Shown piece by piece: positions 16,585 to 25,752 of a DNA stretch of 64,000 nt; within the stretch, counting starts at the first letter, position 1; each line of letters opens with the position of its first letter. The notes beneath the pieces were generated by a model, which did no database searches, was not told the DNA's origin, and saw nothing but the letters and a program-made list of their open reading frames with translations. The stretch is from CAZYBU01 sp964645775 (GTDB lineage Bacteria > Spirochaetota > UBA4802 > UBA5550). The DNA is taken from the NCBI GenBank assembly GCA_964645775.1, contig CAZYBU010000003.1, positions 86,313 through 150,312 on the forward strand, given 5' to 3'. Both the position numbers and the translations under genes were made by a program.

Positions 16585-17607
16585 TCAGTTGAGAATGGTC
16601 CCTGTCATTTCAAGAAGGGGACTGTCAAGGAAACGGCGGGAGGATCCGCCTGTCTTCACGGCCACCTCGGCCCGGGCCGCCGACCGGATGATCCTCTTCA
16701 GGCGTTCCTGTCCTGTCTTCTCAAATATGGATATCTGCTTGTCCCGTATCCTGGGTGGATACTTCCGTTTCTCAATAACCGAAAGAGGATTCTCGCCCCT
16801 GAAGGAGGCCCTGTGGCATTCCTCGATCTCCGCGGCCTTTTTCATGACCAGGGCCACAACGGCAAGTTCCTGGACATTCTCATCCAAAAGCCGTTTCAGC
16901 GAAGAAACAGCTCTTTTATCTTTCAGAAAAAGCATGTCAATATATTCAAAAATGCTGGTGTCTCTCAGATCCGCCACCACCTGCCGTACCATACGGACCG
17001 TCACCTTCTCGTCCACGGCGTAGGAGGCAATCATCTCAATTGACTCATCGACGTTGCGAATGTCGTTTCCTGTCCTTTGCACGATGGCGCCGGGTACGTT
17101 ATCCTCGACTGCAAGATCCCTTTTTTCCAGTTCCTGGCGGATATACGCGAGTATGTCGCTGTCGAACATTTTCCAGAACTGGACAACCTTCATGGAATCG
17201 AGCCAGGGTTCCAGCACCGCGGGAGGCCGGTTTTTCGCGCTGGTGAGGACCACTGTAACCGACGGATCTCTCTCCTTTATAAGTCGTTCAACATCAGACT
17301 TCACGTTCTTCCCTGAACCGATCCGGTCCACGTCGCGAACAATAGCCATCCGCCTCTCGCTGAACATCGATGAGGAGAGGGCAAAATCAAGGGCGGCCAT
17401 GAACTCCTCCTTTTCGCCCTTCTCTTCCAGGTTAAAGCGGGAAAGAGCCGTACGCCTCTCCTCTTCATCGGGGATGAGCCTGGCGGCGATCTGTTCCGCG
17501 ACCTTCTCCTTTTCCCCCTCTTCCTCACCAAGAAAAAGGTAGACATCATGAAGGGAACCGCCCCGAAGCTCACGGATGAATTGTCTTGAATTCATGAATT
17601 TTTTCAT
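16585..17607 (-). CDS. holA: DNA polymerase III delta subunit
   Basis: 340 residues from ATG 17607, which overlaps the stop of lptE (ATGA). The delta subunit of the clamp loader opens the beta clamp ring during replication. The N-terminal domain has VYLFLGEEEGEKEKVAEQIA where a degenerate P-loop lies, followed by SSSMFSERRMAIVRDVDRI (the beta-clamp interaction region) and the lid domain QRTGNDIRNVDESIEMIAS, as in HolA. The C-terminal collar is helical. The lptE-holA order is widespread and supports the call. Confidence 0.85.
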   Translation of the reverse strand: MKKFMNSRQFIRELRGGSLHDVYLFLGEEEGEKEKVAEQIAARLIPDEEERRTALSRFNLEEKGEKEEFMAALDFALSSSMFSERRMAIVRDVDRIGSGKNVKSDVERLIKERDPSVTVVLTSAKNRPPAVLEPWLDSMKVVQFWKMFDSDILAYIRQELEKRDLAVEDNVPGAIVQRTGNDIRNVDESIEMIASYAVDEKVTVRMVRQVVADLRDTSIFEYIDMLFLKDKRAVSSLKRLLDENVQELAVVALVMKKAAEIEECHRASFRGENPLSVIEKRKYPPRIRDKQISIFEKTGQERLKRIIRSAARAEVAVKTGGSSRRFLDSPLLEMTGTILN

Positions 17608-18182
17608 TTCTCTTTTCCCAGCTCCCTGTCGCTCATCAGTTCCGTGTACCATCCGGTAATAGCCTTCCGCGTCAAACGGTCGGCCATGCTGTCCAGAAGC
17701 CGATCCACGGCCTGTTCCCGTGTAAGAACCGGCTGTTCAACTTCGGAATATTCCAGGTAGGCCCACACCTTTTCATCGCTGAAAATGATCCTTTTCGGCG
17801 GTTCCATGAGTACGGCCCCTGTCCTGACAGAGATTCTCCACCTGGCCGGACGGCCTATACTATCGTAAGAGAGGGGGAGCCGGCGAAACTCCAGGATGGA
17901 TACCGTGTAGTATACATCGGAATCATCCCGGGCGGGCACCACGGTCAGCCTCCCATCCATGTTGAAACGTTCCCGGAGCTTTCTCGTAAGCTCGTCCTCC
18001 CATCCCATGGGAACACGGCTGGTCACCTTCAGGGCGATCCGGTTGGCGTCCCTGGGAATGACCGGCTCACCCCGGAGGACCGGGATCTTCAGTTCTCCCC
18101 TGTTCTCCGTGGAGCCGCAACCGAAGAGCGTAAGCAGGGTAAGGAAGAGGATGAATACGTGAAATTTCATATTTTTCATCAT
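17604..18182 (-). CDS. lptE: LptE-like outer-membrane lipoprotein (LPS assembly)
   Basis: About 192 residues. The N-terminal signal ends in lipobox TLFGC. The mature part shows the LptE-like pattern: a pair of beta strands (RIALKVTSRVP), helix LTRKLRERFNMDGRLTVV, strand YYTVSILEFRRLPLSYD and the C-terminal helix EQAVDRLLDSMADRLTRKAI. LptE plugs LptD and helps insert lipopolysaccharide. Its position directly before holA is the classic arrangement. Sequence conservation in this family is low, so the call leans on context. The start could also be ATG 18170. Confidence 0.7.
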   Translation of the reverse strand: MMKNMKFHVFILFLTLLTLFGCGSTENRGELKIPVLRGEPVIPRDANRIALKVTSRVPMGWEDELTRKLRERFNMDGRLTVVPARDDSDVYYTVSILEFRRLPLSYDSIGRPARWRISVRTGAVLMEPPKRIIFSDEKVWAYLEYSEVEQPVLTREQAVDRLLDSMADRLTRKAITGWYTELMSDRELGKEK

Positions 18183-18300
18183 AAAAAAGGTTAATTTCCC
18201 ACACCTCATTGACGAGACTATAAGTAGATCATTTTACACTTTAATTGGTCTTCCTTGAAACTTCTGGGCAGTCGTATCAGGAAAGACCTTTTGCAACAAC

Positions 18301-18320
18301 GGGATAGAGAAATCTATCCC
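18301..18320 (-). terminator. hairpin after the GH13-GT5 gene
   Basis: GGGATAGA, a four-base loop and TCTATCCC, 14 bases beyond the stop of the minus-strand giant gene. The downstream U-tract is weak (GTTGTTGC). Confidence 0.5.
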
Positions 18321-18333
18321 GTTTTATATATAC

Positions 18334-21300
18334 TCACGGTTCGATTATCCGTATGGTCTCTGTCAGGGAATAGACCGCTTCGATATACTGGCGGGCCGGC
18401 CGGTCCCAGTAGTAGACCGACTTCTCCGCGTTTCTTCTCCCCTTAAGAACGGTCCTGTCATCGTTGTTCTTCATGAACTTCGCCGCCCGTTCCATGGCAT
18501 CATAAAAGGAACCTGGCGAAAAGTCTGTAAAGAGAAAACCGTTCCCCTCCACGTCGTCACCCCGGCTGCGAAGTGGAAAGACCGTGTCGCGAAGACCGCC
18601 CGTGGCCCGTGCCACGACAAAGGAACCGGCCGCGAAAGCCTCCAGCTGGGATATGCCTCCCGGTTCGTGCATGGAGGGCATGCCGAACAGGTCAGTACCC
18701 AGAAGGGGAATGCTCACGTCCTGGAAGCCGAAGATAACGTTGATATTGTCCGGATAGTAACGGGTAAGGAGAGAGAGACCCTGAGCGATCTCCTCTCCTC
18801 TCTGGTCTCCGGATGAGACAGCCCCTCCAATAATCATCTGATAATTCAGGGTCTTTACCAGTCCCTCTGATGCATCCAGTATGAGCTGAAACCCCTTCTG
18901 CTCTGAAATCCGGTGGATCATGGTAAAGAGTATGACGTCCGGGTCGACCTTCAGTCCTCGGCTGAGCTGTAGCATCAGCTTATGGCTCAGGCGCACCAGG
19001 ATTTCCTTCCACTCCAGGTCCTTTATCCTCTGGAGATCATCATACCCTTTCATAATCTCCGGGTAACGTTTCTCGATCACCTTTTTCAGTTCAGAGTTGC
19101 CGCTTATGTGATCCAGTAGACGGGGATACCATTCCTCCACAAAACCACTTGCCCTGAATCTCTCTTCGATCTTTTCCCGAAAATCGCTGCCTATGGCATT
19201 GCTTATACCGATCACATCGTGAAGTATATGTTCAAGGCCGTCGGAGGCGTACTCTATCTGCCGGGCGTAGGAAGGGCTGACCGTGATGGTCCTGTTGGCA
19301 AGACGGATACCGGTAGCCATACAGCTTATCTTGTCCTGCTGAAGAGGATCACAGAAATCTCCCGTCTTCCACATGGGCAGGTTGAAGAGAGTAAAGAGGT
19401 CCCGACCCCTTTCCCATCGGTGGTAGGCGTCGAAATATTGCCAGCCACCGTTATGGATGATATGGAGAAAGGTATTACGCATGAAAACCGGATGGTTGCT
19501 GTAATACTCATCACCCCTGACTATACCGTTGAAGATACCGGCGTAAGCGTCGTTGGTATAGGTGTAATGAGGTTTAAGATCAAATGTGAGGATGACTTCG
19601 GCCGCGGCCCGGGCGAATGCGATCCTTCGTCTCAGCTTCTCCACGGATGTTATGCCCCAGTAGAGACCGTCAAAGAACTCGTAGTGGTCCAGCAGGAAGT
19701 ATCCTACCCCGTCGACCTCGCCGTAATGCACACCCACCTCATACTCGTACTCGTGGATATTGAAGCGAACGTTTTTACCGGTGTATTTGACATTGTATCT
19801 CTTCACCGCGTTCCGGAGTTTCTGTACCGCTTTCTCGTCCCCGTGATGGTAGTAGCCGGTGATGACATAAACTTTCTCGCCCATGCGAACCAGTTCCCTG
19901 GGAAGTTCGTAAACAACGTTGGCCAGACCGCCGCTCTTGGAGAAGGGCTCCGCCTCGGCCGACATAAAGACCATTGAGCCCCGGCGATTGCTCTCAACGA
20001 GCATTATGCCCAGGGAGACGATCCGTTCATCCTTCTCCTTCTGGAACTCCGACTGGAACTTTTTGATCAGATCGACGGTAATATAGCCGTGTTTATATAG
20101 ATAGAAGACGGCCCGCTTGATGGCCAGCTCCAGGAGAGGACGGTTGTTGATCCAGTAATACTCGACGAGGTATTCCAGCAGGAAATCGATGAGTTCCCTG
20201 TAATCGTCGCATCGCCTCGCTATCTCCATGAAGGCGAAACTGGACTCGATGGCATCCGTGTCATCAATGGTCGCCAGCCGGGAGAAGGAATCGGTCAGGA
20301 ACTCCCGGTAAAATTCCTCCCGGGAAACCCTCTCAAACTTGAGAAGCTTGACCCGGTCGGTGTAGGATACAATGGTGGAGACCCTGGAGGTCTTCAGCTC
20401 CTTTCCGGTGTAGTACGACACTCCCCTGGTCACGGCTGAATAAAGTGGATCCACAAGACGGAAGGAGTCTTCCTCCCCCAGGGGCAGGCGTGGATTGTCA
20501 AACTGCAGGGCCACACTCTGATTATAGTCAGAGAAGTTAAAGGCCCCTACCCAGCAGGTATCTCCGCTGAATTTCATGGAGGCGGCCACCATGTTGTTGT
20601 TCGACCAGAGGAGATACCCCAGACCGGGGTTGCTTCTGTGAAAAGTGTACCATTCGCCGTAGAAAGACTCGAGACTTCTGTGCGCCGCGTACTCGAACTG
20701 GTTCCAGTTCACATATATGTTGTCAAGATAGACCTTCCATCCTTCACCTTCAGCGCTCCCCTCGTAATCCATGATCACGCTGCTCATGAATGAAGTGAGA
20801 CCCACAGCCGCACGAAGACCACGGTGACCGAATGTGTTCAGCGCCCGTCTCTCGTCGTGGTTCCCCAGGATACCCAGAAGAACGGTCCCTTCCGGCAGGG
20901 TGCTGGGATAGTAATTGTCGTAAATGTGATAGATCTCCCGCACATCACTTGTGCCGTGAATAATATTCTCGCATACTTTAAAAAGGGAGGAGTTATAGGG
21001 AATAAGCCCGGTGCGGGCCAGGAACCGCTCATGACCCCAGTAACATTCCGCCAGGTTCACGAAATAGGGCTTATTGTGTTCCCTCAGCTTTCTCTCCACC
21101 CTGAGCATCAGGTAGTAATGAAAAGGCACAGCTATAAGATCGCGGCACGCGGAGTCATAGTAACCGGTGGTAATGAGATGCTCATCCTCCCGGTCGTTCA
21201 CGATGATGTTCCCTTCAACCATTTCCTCGTGGCTGCGGGCCCTGTTGTAGACGCGGGGATAGTTATTCTTCTTCATCATGATGGGAACGGCGTGGGCTGA

Positions 21301-23190
21301 GTCGAAACGGATGCCATCGATGTCGAAGCGGTCGATCAGGGTAAGGATCGACTCCGTCAACCATTCCCATACCTCGAACTGCCTGTAGTTCAGAAGTTTG
21401 CCGTCGTCCCAGGAGCCGTACCGGCCGTCCGTGGATGCCCGGGGCGTGAGATTCCCCTCGTGATTGTAGGTCATGACCGCGTTCTTATCCGGCAGATGAT
21501 CGCTGCTCCTGTTTATATGAGGAACGACATCCACGATTACGCGGATGTCCATGCGATGGGCCTCCTGGACAAGCTCCACGAACTCCTCTTCTCCTCCCAG
21601 GAAAGGTTCGATATCGATAAGACTCATGGGGGAGAAGGGAGAAGGGCTCGTGGCTCCAGGGTCCCAGTCCTGCCGGTTCTGACCTCGTTTCTGCACGCCC
21701 AGCAGATAGAGACTAGTGGCGCGATAACGCTTCCGGATGTCTTCCAGGTGTACCTTGATGTCTGAAAAGCGACCCAGTCGGATGACCTCCCCGTTCTCGT
21801 TGTAGACCAGTCCGGTGTGCCCGTTTCGGTCGTGCCAGTAAATACGGGTGTGCCCGTGTATGTCCGGGAATATCTCCAGGATAATCTCTCCCTTCAGGTC
21901 AGGGAGCACATTGACCCGACCACTGGCGCCGGGAAGGTTCAACCAGGTAGCGTTCTTTTTCTTCTGGCGCATGACAATGAAGTCGTAGTGCCCGATTCGA
22001 TCGAAACGGTAGGTGGCCGTCCAGTTACCCGGTTCTTCTCCGGGCCGAAGCGGTATCTCCACCCGGGATATGTCTTTTTCGAGAAAGAGACCGTTCATCG
22101 ACTCGTTATTGTAGATGGCAAGGAAGTGATTTCCCTTCTCCTCGCCCAGGTCGAAGGTAAAGGTATATTCCGTTCCGCTGTAGGTATTGATGAATTTTGT
22201 TGCCAGGGGCGCGTCGAATTCCTTCGGGGCAAGGACCCGTTCAAGTATGATATTGGCGTAGTCCCGCACCTCATGAATGTCATGTCCGGATGCCGATACA
22301 AGGAGGCGAACCACCTCCCGCAGGGAGTCCTGATCCGCACTCCTCTTATATCTGCGGGCCAGGCGTTCCAGGCCCTTGACCGCTTTCATACAGCGGGCAT
22401 AGTCGAAATTCAGCTCGTCTCCTCTGCCTCTCGCGTCCAGTTCCCTTAGTATGTTTTGCCGCTGGTTCTCCTTAAAAGGGGCCGGTTTCTTCCAGGGGAC
22501 TGTTTCTTCCTCCTCCACTTCAAAGCGGCGGGATATGGCCACCACTTCGTCCAGGAGATAGGTCAGGGCCTTGGAGACGTCCGGGGTCTGTATCTCGTCA
22601 TGAATGTAACCTGTCTCAACGGCCCGTTCCTCAATAGCCAGGAGTTGAACAAATGCCTGGAAAAGCTCGTCCCGGCCCAGCTTCCTGTGGGCCGCCACGG
22701 CGTCGAAGGTCTTCAGGCCGAGATAGATGGTCGGTATCTCGGTCCATTCAGGACCGGCTCCGATATGGGCCAGGACAGTGGACGCCTCGGACCTGTGGGT
22801 AATGGTGGGACGGCCCGGGAGTTCCTTTATGATAACAAAGCGCCGGGAGACGACACTGGGAAGTTCCACCCGGGCCGCGGCCTGGTAAAGGAGGCTCACG
22901 GCAATCACCAGCCGGGCCGTGAGCCGGTTGTCCTGCATCAGGCGGTCCCGGATGACCTGGTCGTCCCCTGCCAGCCGGTCGATGACACTGTTTCTCTGGT
23001 CGAAATAGTGTTCCCGGTAAAGTTCCGGCGGGTCCCCCTCACGCAACCGCTCCACCACGTCGCTGTCCAGGTAGATCTCGTAGGCCCTCATTTCATTAAA
23101 GGCCCTGCTGATCTCCCTGTTTACAACGGAATCGGAGAGATAGGGTTCATCGTCCACTCGAAATCGGCTGAGACTCTTATTGGCAATCAT
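18334..23190 (-). CDS. bifunctional GH13 alpha-glucan enzyme fused to GT5 glycogen synthase
   Basis: 1618 residues in one frame. Residues 1-330 are a helical N-terminal region of unknown family, and 335-430 a beta domain resembling a carbohydrate-binding fold. About 437-960 is a GH13 barrel with VIVDVVPHIN, DIDGIRFD (Arg628, nucleophile Asp630), VNLAE (acid/base Glu715) and GNHD (Asp779), so the hydrolase/transferase triad is intact. About 1070-1618 is a GT5 synthase with KSGGLANV (1085-1092, nucleotide-sugar site) and the C-terminal EPGGISQLEAFAAG. It would build and remodel an alpha-glucan in the cytoplasm. GH13-GT5 fusion is rare in bacteria and recalls fungal alpha-1,3-glucan synthase. 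Start overlaps the AAA+ gene (ATGA). Confidence 0.85.
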   Translation of the reverse strand: MIANKSLSRFRVDDEPYLSDSVVNREISRAFNEMRAYEIYLDSDVVERLREGDPPELYREHYFDQRNSVIDRLAGDDQVIRDRLMQDNRLTARLVIAVSLLYQAAARVELPSVVSRRFVIIKELPGRPTITHRSEASTVLAHIGAGPEWTEIPTIYLGLKTFDAVAAHRKLGRDELFQAFVQLLAIEERAVETGYIHDEIQTPDVSKALTYLLDEVVAISRRFEVEEEETVPWKKPAPFKENQRQNILRELDARGRGDELNFDYARCMKAVKGLERLARRYKRSADQDSLREVVRLLVSASGHDIHEVRDYANIILERVLAPKEFDAPLATKFINTYSGTEYTFTFDLGEEKGNHFLAIYNNESMNGLFLEKDISRVEIPLRPGEEPGNWTATYRFDRIGHYDFIVMRQKKKNATWLNLPGASGRVNVLPDLKGEIILEIFPDIHGHTRIYWHDRNGHTGLVYNENGEVIRLGRFSDIKVHLEDIRKRYRATSLYLLGVQKRGQNRQDWDPGATSPSPFSPMSLIDIEPFLGGEEEFVELVQEAHRMDIRVIVDVVPHINRSSDHLPDKNAVMTYNHEGNLTPRASTDGRYGSWDDGKLLNYRQFEVWEWLTESILTLIDRFDIDGIRFDSAHAVPIMMKKNNYPRVYNRARSHEEMVEGNIIVNDREDEHLITTGYYDSACRDLIAVPFHYYLMLRVERKLREHNKPYFVNLAECYWGHERFLARTGLIPYNSSLFKVCENIIHGTSDVREIYHIYDNYYPSTLPEGTVLLGILGNHDERRALNTFGHRGLRAAVGLTSFMSSVIMDYEGSAEGEGWKVYLDNIYVNWNQFEYAAHRSLESFYGEWYTFHRSNPGLGYLLWSNNNMVAASMKFSGDTCWVGAFNFSDYNQSVALQFDNPRLPLGEEDSFRLVDPLYSAVTRGVSYYTGKELKTSRVSTIVSYTDRVKLLKFERVSREEFYREFLTDSFSRLATIDDTDAIESSFAFMEIARRCDDYRELIDFLLEYLVEYYWINNRPLLELAIKRAVFYLYKHGYITVDLIKKFQSEFQKEKDERIVSLGIMLVESNRRGSMVFMSAEAEPFSKSGGLANVVYELPRELVRMGEKVYVITGYYHHGDEKAVQKLRNAVKRYNVKYTGKNVRFNIHEYEYEVGVHYGEVDGVGYFLLDHYEFFDGLYWGITSVEKLRRRIAFARAAAEVILTFDLKPHYTYTNDAYAGIFNGIVRGDEYYSNHPVFMRNTFLHIIHNGGWQYFDAYHRWERGRDLFTLFNLPMWKTGDFCDPLQQDKISCMATGIRLANRTITVSPSYARQIEYASDGLEHILHDVIGISNAIGSDFREKIEERFRASGFVEEWYPRLLDHISGNSELKKVIEKRYPEIMKGYDDLQRIKDLEWKEILVRLSHKLMLQLSRGLKVDPDVILFTMIHRISEQKGFQLILDASEGLVKTLNYQMIIGGAVSSGDQRGEEIAQGLSLLTRYYPDNINVIFGFQDVSIPLLGTDLFGMPSMHEPGGISQLEAFAAGSFVVARATGGLRDTVFPLRSRGDDVEGNGFLFTDFSPGSFYDAMERAAKFMKNNDDRTVLKGRRNAEKSVYYWDRPARQYIEAVYSLTETIRIIEP

Positions 23191-24473
23191 AATTCATCCT
23201 GTTCCGGGAGAGAGGCTACCTGTTCTCTTTTCCACAGGCGAATGGCCTGTTTATAGTATTCAAAGGGGGGAGCCTCAACTTCCATCTTTTTAATAATAAG
23301 GCGTCGGGTCCAGCGACGTTCCGCCATCTCGCAAATGTCCTTTATCGTCCTTCCTGAGAGACCGTCGGAACGTTCGCCCAGGACCTGGCAATCCTCTTCC
23401 GTCAGGTGCCGGGCATAACCGGAGAATATGGCCGCGCGCTCTTCCTTCTCCGGTAAAGGGAAAAATATCGTCTGGTCAAACCGGTTGAGAAGCGCCGGAT
23501 CCAGGTCCATCCGCCGGTTCGTGGCCCCGATGGTAAGGGTATTCAGCGCGGCCTCCATGCCGTCCAGTTTGCGCAGCAGAACCGAAAGGACTCGCCGGGT
23601 GGCTTCGAAGAGATTCTGGTCACGGGAACCGGCCAGGGAATCGATCTCGTCGAGAAAAATAATGGCACCTCCCATCTCTTCGCAGGCATCGAATATCATA
23701 GCCAGGTTCTGGGAGGACTGCCCGTACCATTTCGACATGATCGATTCCACGGGCACGTAGACAAGAGGGACATTCACCTCACCGGCCAGTATGCGGGCCA
23801 CGGTGGTTTTGCCCACGCCGGGCGGTCCCTCAAAGAGAAGGGCCCGGGGACGGTTCGACTCAAAGACTTTCCGGGTTATTTTCGCGACAGAGTCATATAT
23901 CTCAGGATTCTTAAGAGGCAGGATGATCGATTCCCGCATCTTCCGTTTAACGTCCTCGTAGCCGGCGATATAATCCCATCCCAGGGACCGGTCAGAAATC
24001 ATGACCGTGGAACCGAGACGGGCCAGCCTGGATGCGGGATCGCTTCCGCCGGCGCCCAGGGCCTGAACCAGGAGGGCGGCGACACAGCTGGTCTCATCCT
24101 GTGTGAGCTGACCCTTCTTACTTATCTCCAGGCGGGAGTTGACAAGGCGGAAAAAGTCGATACGGATGTTTCCCAGTATGTCTTCGGTGTTGTAGAGGTT
24201 CCGGTTCAGTGCCTGGAAACCGTAGTGACCATCCTCGAAAGCGGTTACGCGGACGTTCTCGATATGACGCTTTATGATACCTGCGTAAACAAAGAGGGAC
24301 TCTTCCGTCAGTTCGGGCAGACCGAAGGTAACCCGGGTCTCCCCCTGTTCGAAGGCGATACGGGGAAGGAGGGACTCTTCCAGGGACTGCTTCCCGGAGA
24401 TGACACGGGCAATCTCCCGGTCGATCTGTTCCTTCATCCTGTCAAAGGGAAGAGTGGTTTCCGTATCAGTCAT
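23187..24473 (-). CDS. AAA+ ATPase
   Basis: 428 residues. A non-conserved N-terminal domain (1-165) precedes a classical AAA module: Walker A GPPGVGKTT (216-224), pore-loop-like SKWYGQS, Walker B IIFLDEID (271-278), sensor GATNR and arginine finger LNRFD (Arg331). It resembles the p97/katanin/FtsH-type AAA group that unfolds or remodels proteins. The gene overlaps the giant GH13-GT5 gene by ATGA, so it is made in step with it and may assemble or regulate that enzyme; this link is inferred from gene order only. Confidence 0.85.
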   Translation of the reverse strand: MTDTETTLPFDRMKEQIDREIARVISGKQSLEESLLPRIAFEQGETRVTFGLPELTEESLFVYAGIIKRHIENVRVTAFEDGHYGFQALNRNLYNTEDILGNIRIDFFRLVNSRLEISKKGQLTQDETSCVAALLVQALGAGGSDPASRLARLGSTVMISDRSLGWDYIAGYEDVKRKMRESIILPLKNPEIYDSVAKITRKVFESNRPRALLFEGPPGVGKTTVARILAGEVNVPLVYVPVESIMSKWYGQSSQNLAMIFDACEEMGGAIIFLDEIDSLAGSRDQNLFEATRRVLSVLLRKLDGMEAALNTLTIGATNRRMDLDPALLNRFDQTIFFPLPEKEERAAIFSGYARHLTEEDCQVLGERSDGLSGRTIKDICEMAERRWTRRLIIKKMEVEAPPFEYYKQAIRLWKREQVASLPEQDEL

Positions 24474-24491
24474 TCACGACACTCGCAATCA

Positions 24492-25109
24492 TTAATTACT
24501 ATCATCTTTACCCTCTGATGTAAAATCTATTTTAAGAAGGCGTCTCGATTTTTCCAGCTTTTCGCTGTAGTCCCTGTTCCATTCCAGCTCCATGATCACA
24601 AGATAAACGGAATCACCCCTGTATTCATCCACCGGAATGGTCGTTCCCTTATCCGTGAAAACAAACCGTTTGATTTCCCGTTCGCAGACCAGTTTTCCAA
24701 AATTCCGGGATACACTGGTGAACCTGTGTTCCTCCTCGCTTGTGAAGAACCAGTAGTTCGGCTCATCGGGCGCAAAGACAAGGGCCGACTCCGGATTTTG
24801 GGCCCCCTCAAGAGTTCCGCTGCCGGAAAAGCCGGGGATGTCTCCCACCCACTTGCCTTCCGCCGCGGCACGGTAGGAGGTATCCTCCATACAGGCATGA
24901 ACATAAACGGAGAAGGGACCCCGTGCCGTAAATACGAGGGAGAAGGGGGCCTTTTCAAGGGTAACGGTCCCAACCGCTCCCCGGACACTCTTCTCTCCCT
25001 GTCTCACGGAGACATCCAGGAGGAATGGCCCATCCTGCCGCATGACCCCTCCCCCGCAGGAAAGGACCAGTAAAAGGAGAAGCGAAACCTGGGAAATCCT
25101 CCGCCTCAT
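24492..25109 (-). CDS. uncharacterised lipoprotein
   Basis: 205 residues from ATG 25109, which overlaps the queF stop. The N-terminus is MRRRISQVSLLLLLVLSCGG, a lipoprotein signal with Cys at about residue 18. The mature part is predicted mostly beta (GPFSVYVHACMEDTSYRAAA, ESALVFAPDEPNYWFFTSEE) without a motif I recognise. It precedes the AAA+ and GH13-GT5 genes in the same direction with an 18-base gap. Confidence 0.75.
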   Translation of the reverse strand: MRRRISQVSLLLLLVLSCGGGVMRQDGPFLLDVSVRQGEKSVRGAVGTVTLEKAPFSLVFTARGPFSVYVHACMEDTSYRAAAEGKWVGDIPGFSGSGTLEGAQNPESALVFAPDEPNYWFFTSEEEHRFTSVSRNFGKLVCEREIKRFVFTDKGTTIPVDEYRGDSVYLVIMELEWNRDYSEKLEKSRRLLKIDFTSEGKDDSN

Positions 25110-25552
25110 TGAACCCCACCGCCTCCGGGGTAGAAATCGGTATCCTGCCCTTCTGCAACAGAAGTATCGATAAAGCAACGGGCGTCAATACCGCCCCGGG
25201 TGTTGTAGACGGTTTCAACGCTCAGGTATTTCGGCTCGAGAAGCCGGACCAGGTCTGTGTAGATACGGTTCGTGGCCGCCTCCTGGTAGATACCGACGTT
25301 CCGGAAAGAGACGAAGTAGTACTTCAGAGACTTGAGTTCGACGATCTTTCCTTCCGGAATATAGGTAATGGCGACCCTGCCCAGGTCGGGCAGCCCGGAG
25401 AAGGGACAAACCGCGCTGAACTCATCGGTCTCACAGCTGATCTCCTGGGGAAGACCGTCGTACTCCAGGGTCTCAAGAAAGTCGGCCCGAATGGCCTCCT
25501 CGTTCTCGAAGGTAAAAATTCTGCCCTCGCCTTCAGGCATCATGAACTCCAT
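25106..25552 (-). CDS. queF: NADPH-dependent 7-cyano-7-deazaguanine reductase (short QueF type)
   Basis: 148 residues, the usual length of the unimodular QueF. It reduces preQ0 to preQ1 in queuosine biosynthesis. The TDEFSAVCPFSGLPD segment holds the catalytic Cys, and ELKSLKYYFVSFRNVGIYQE the NADPH/substrate region. An internal GGAG suggests that the start could be ATG 25540. It heads a transcript with the lipoprotein, AAA+ and glucan genes. Confidence 0.93.
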   Translation of the reverse strand: MEFMMPEGEGRIFTFENEEAIRADFLETLEYDGLPQEISCETDEFSAVCPFSGLPDLGRVAITYIPEGKIVELKSLKYYFVSFRNVGIYQEAATNRIYTDLVRLLEPKYLSVETVYNTRGGIDARCFIDTSVAEGQDTDFYPGGGGVQ

Positions 25553-25752
25553 ACAGGGATTTAAAAGGCCCGAACAGGACCTCTGTTTATATGCTACGGA
25601 GTGGCAGCAGGATGGTCAAGCATAAAGAGAATATTCAGCACGGAAGAAGAAATTCCCGGGAAACACAGGTTTGTGAATTGACAGACACCCTTATCCGGGG
25701 TCAGATATTACTTTCAGGAAAGGAGGTTCTCCTTCTTTCCCCGGAGAGGAAG

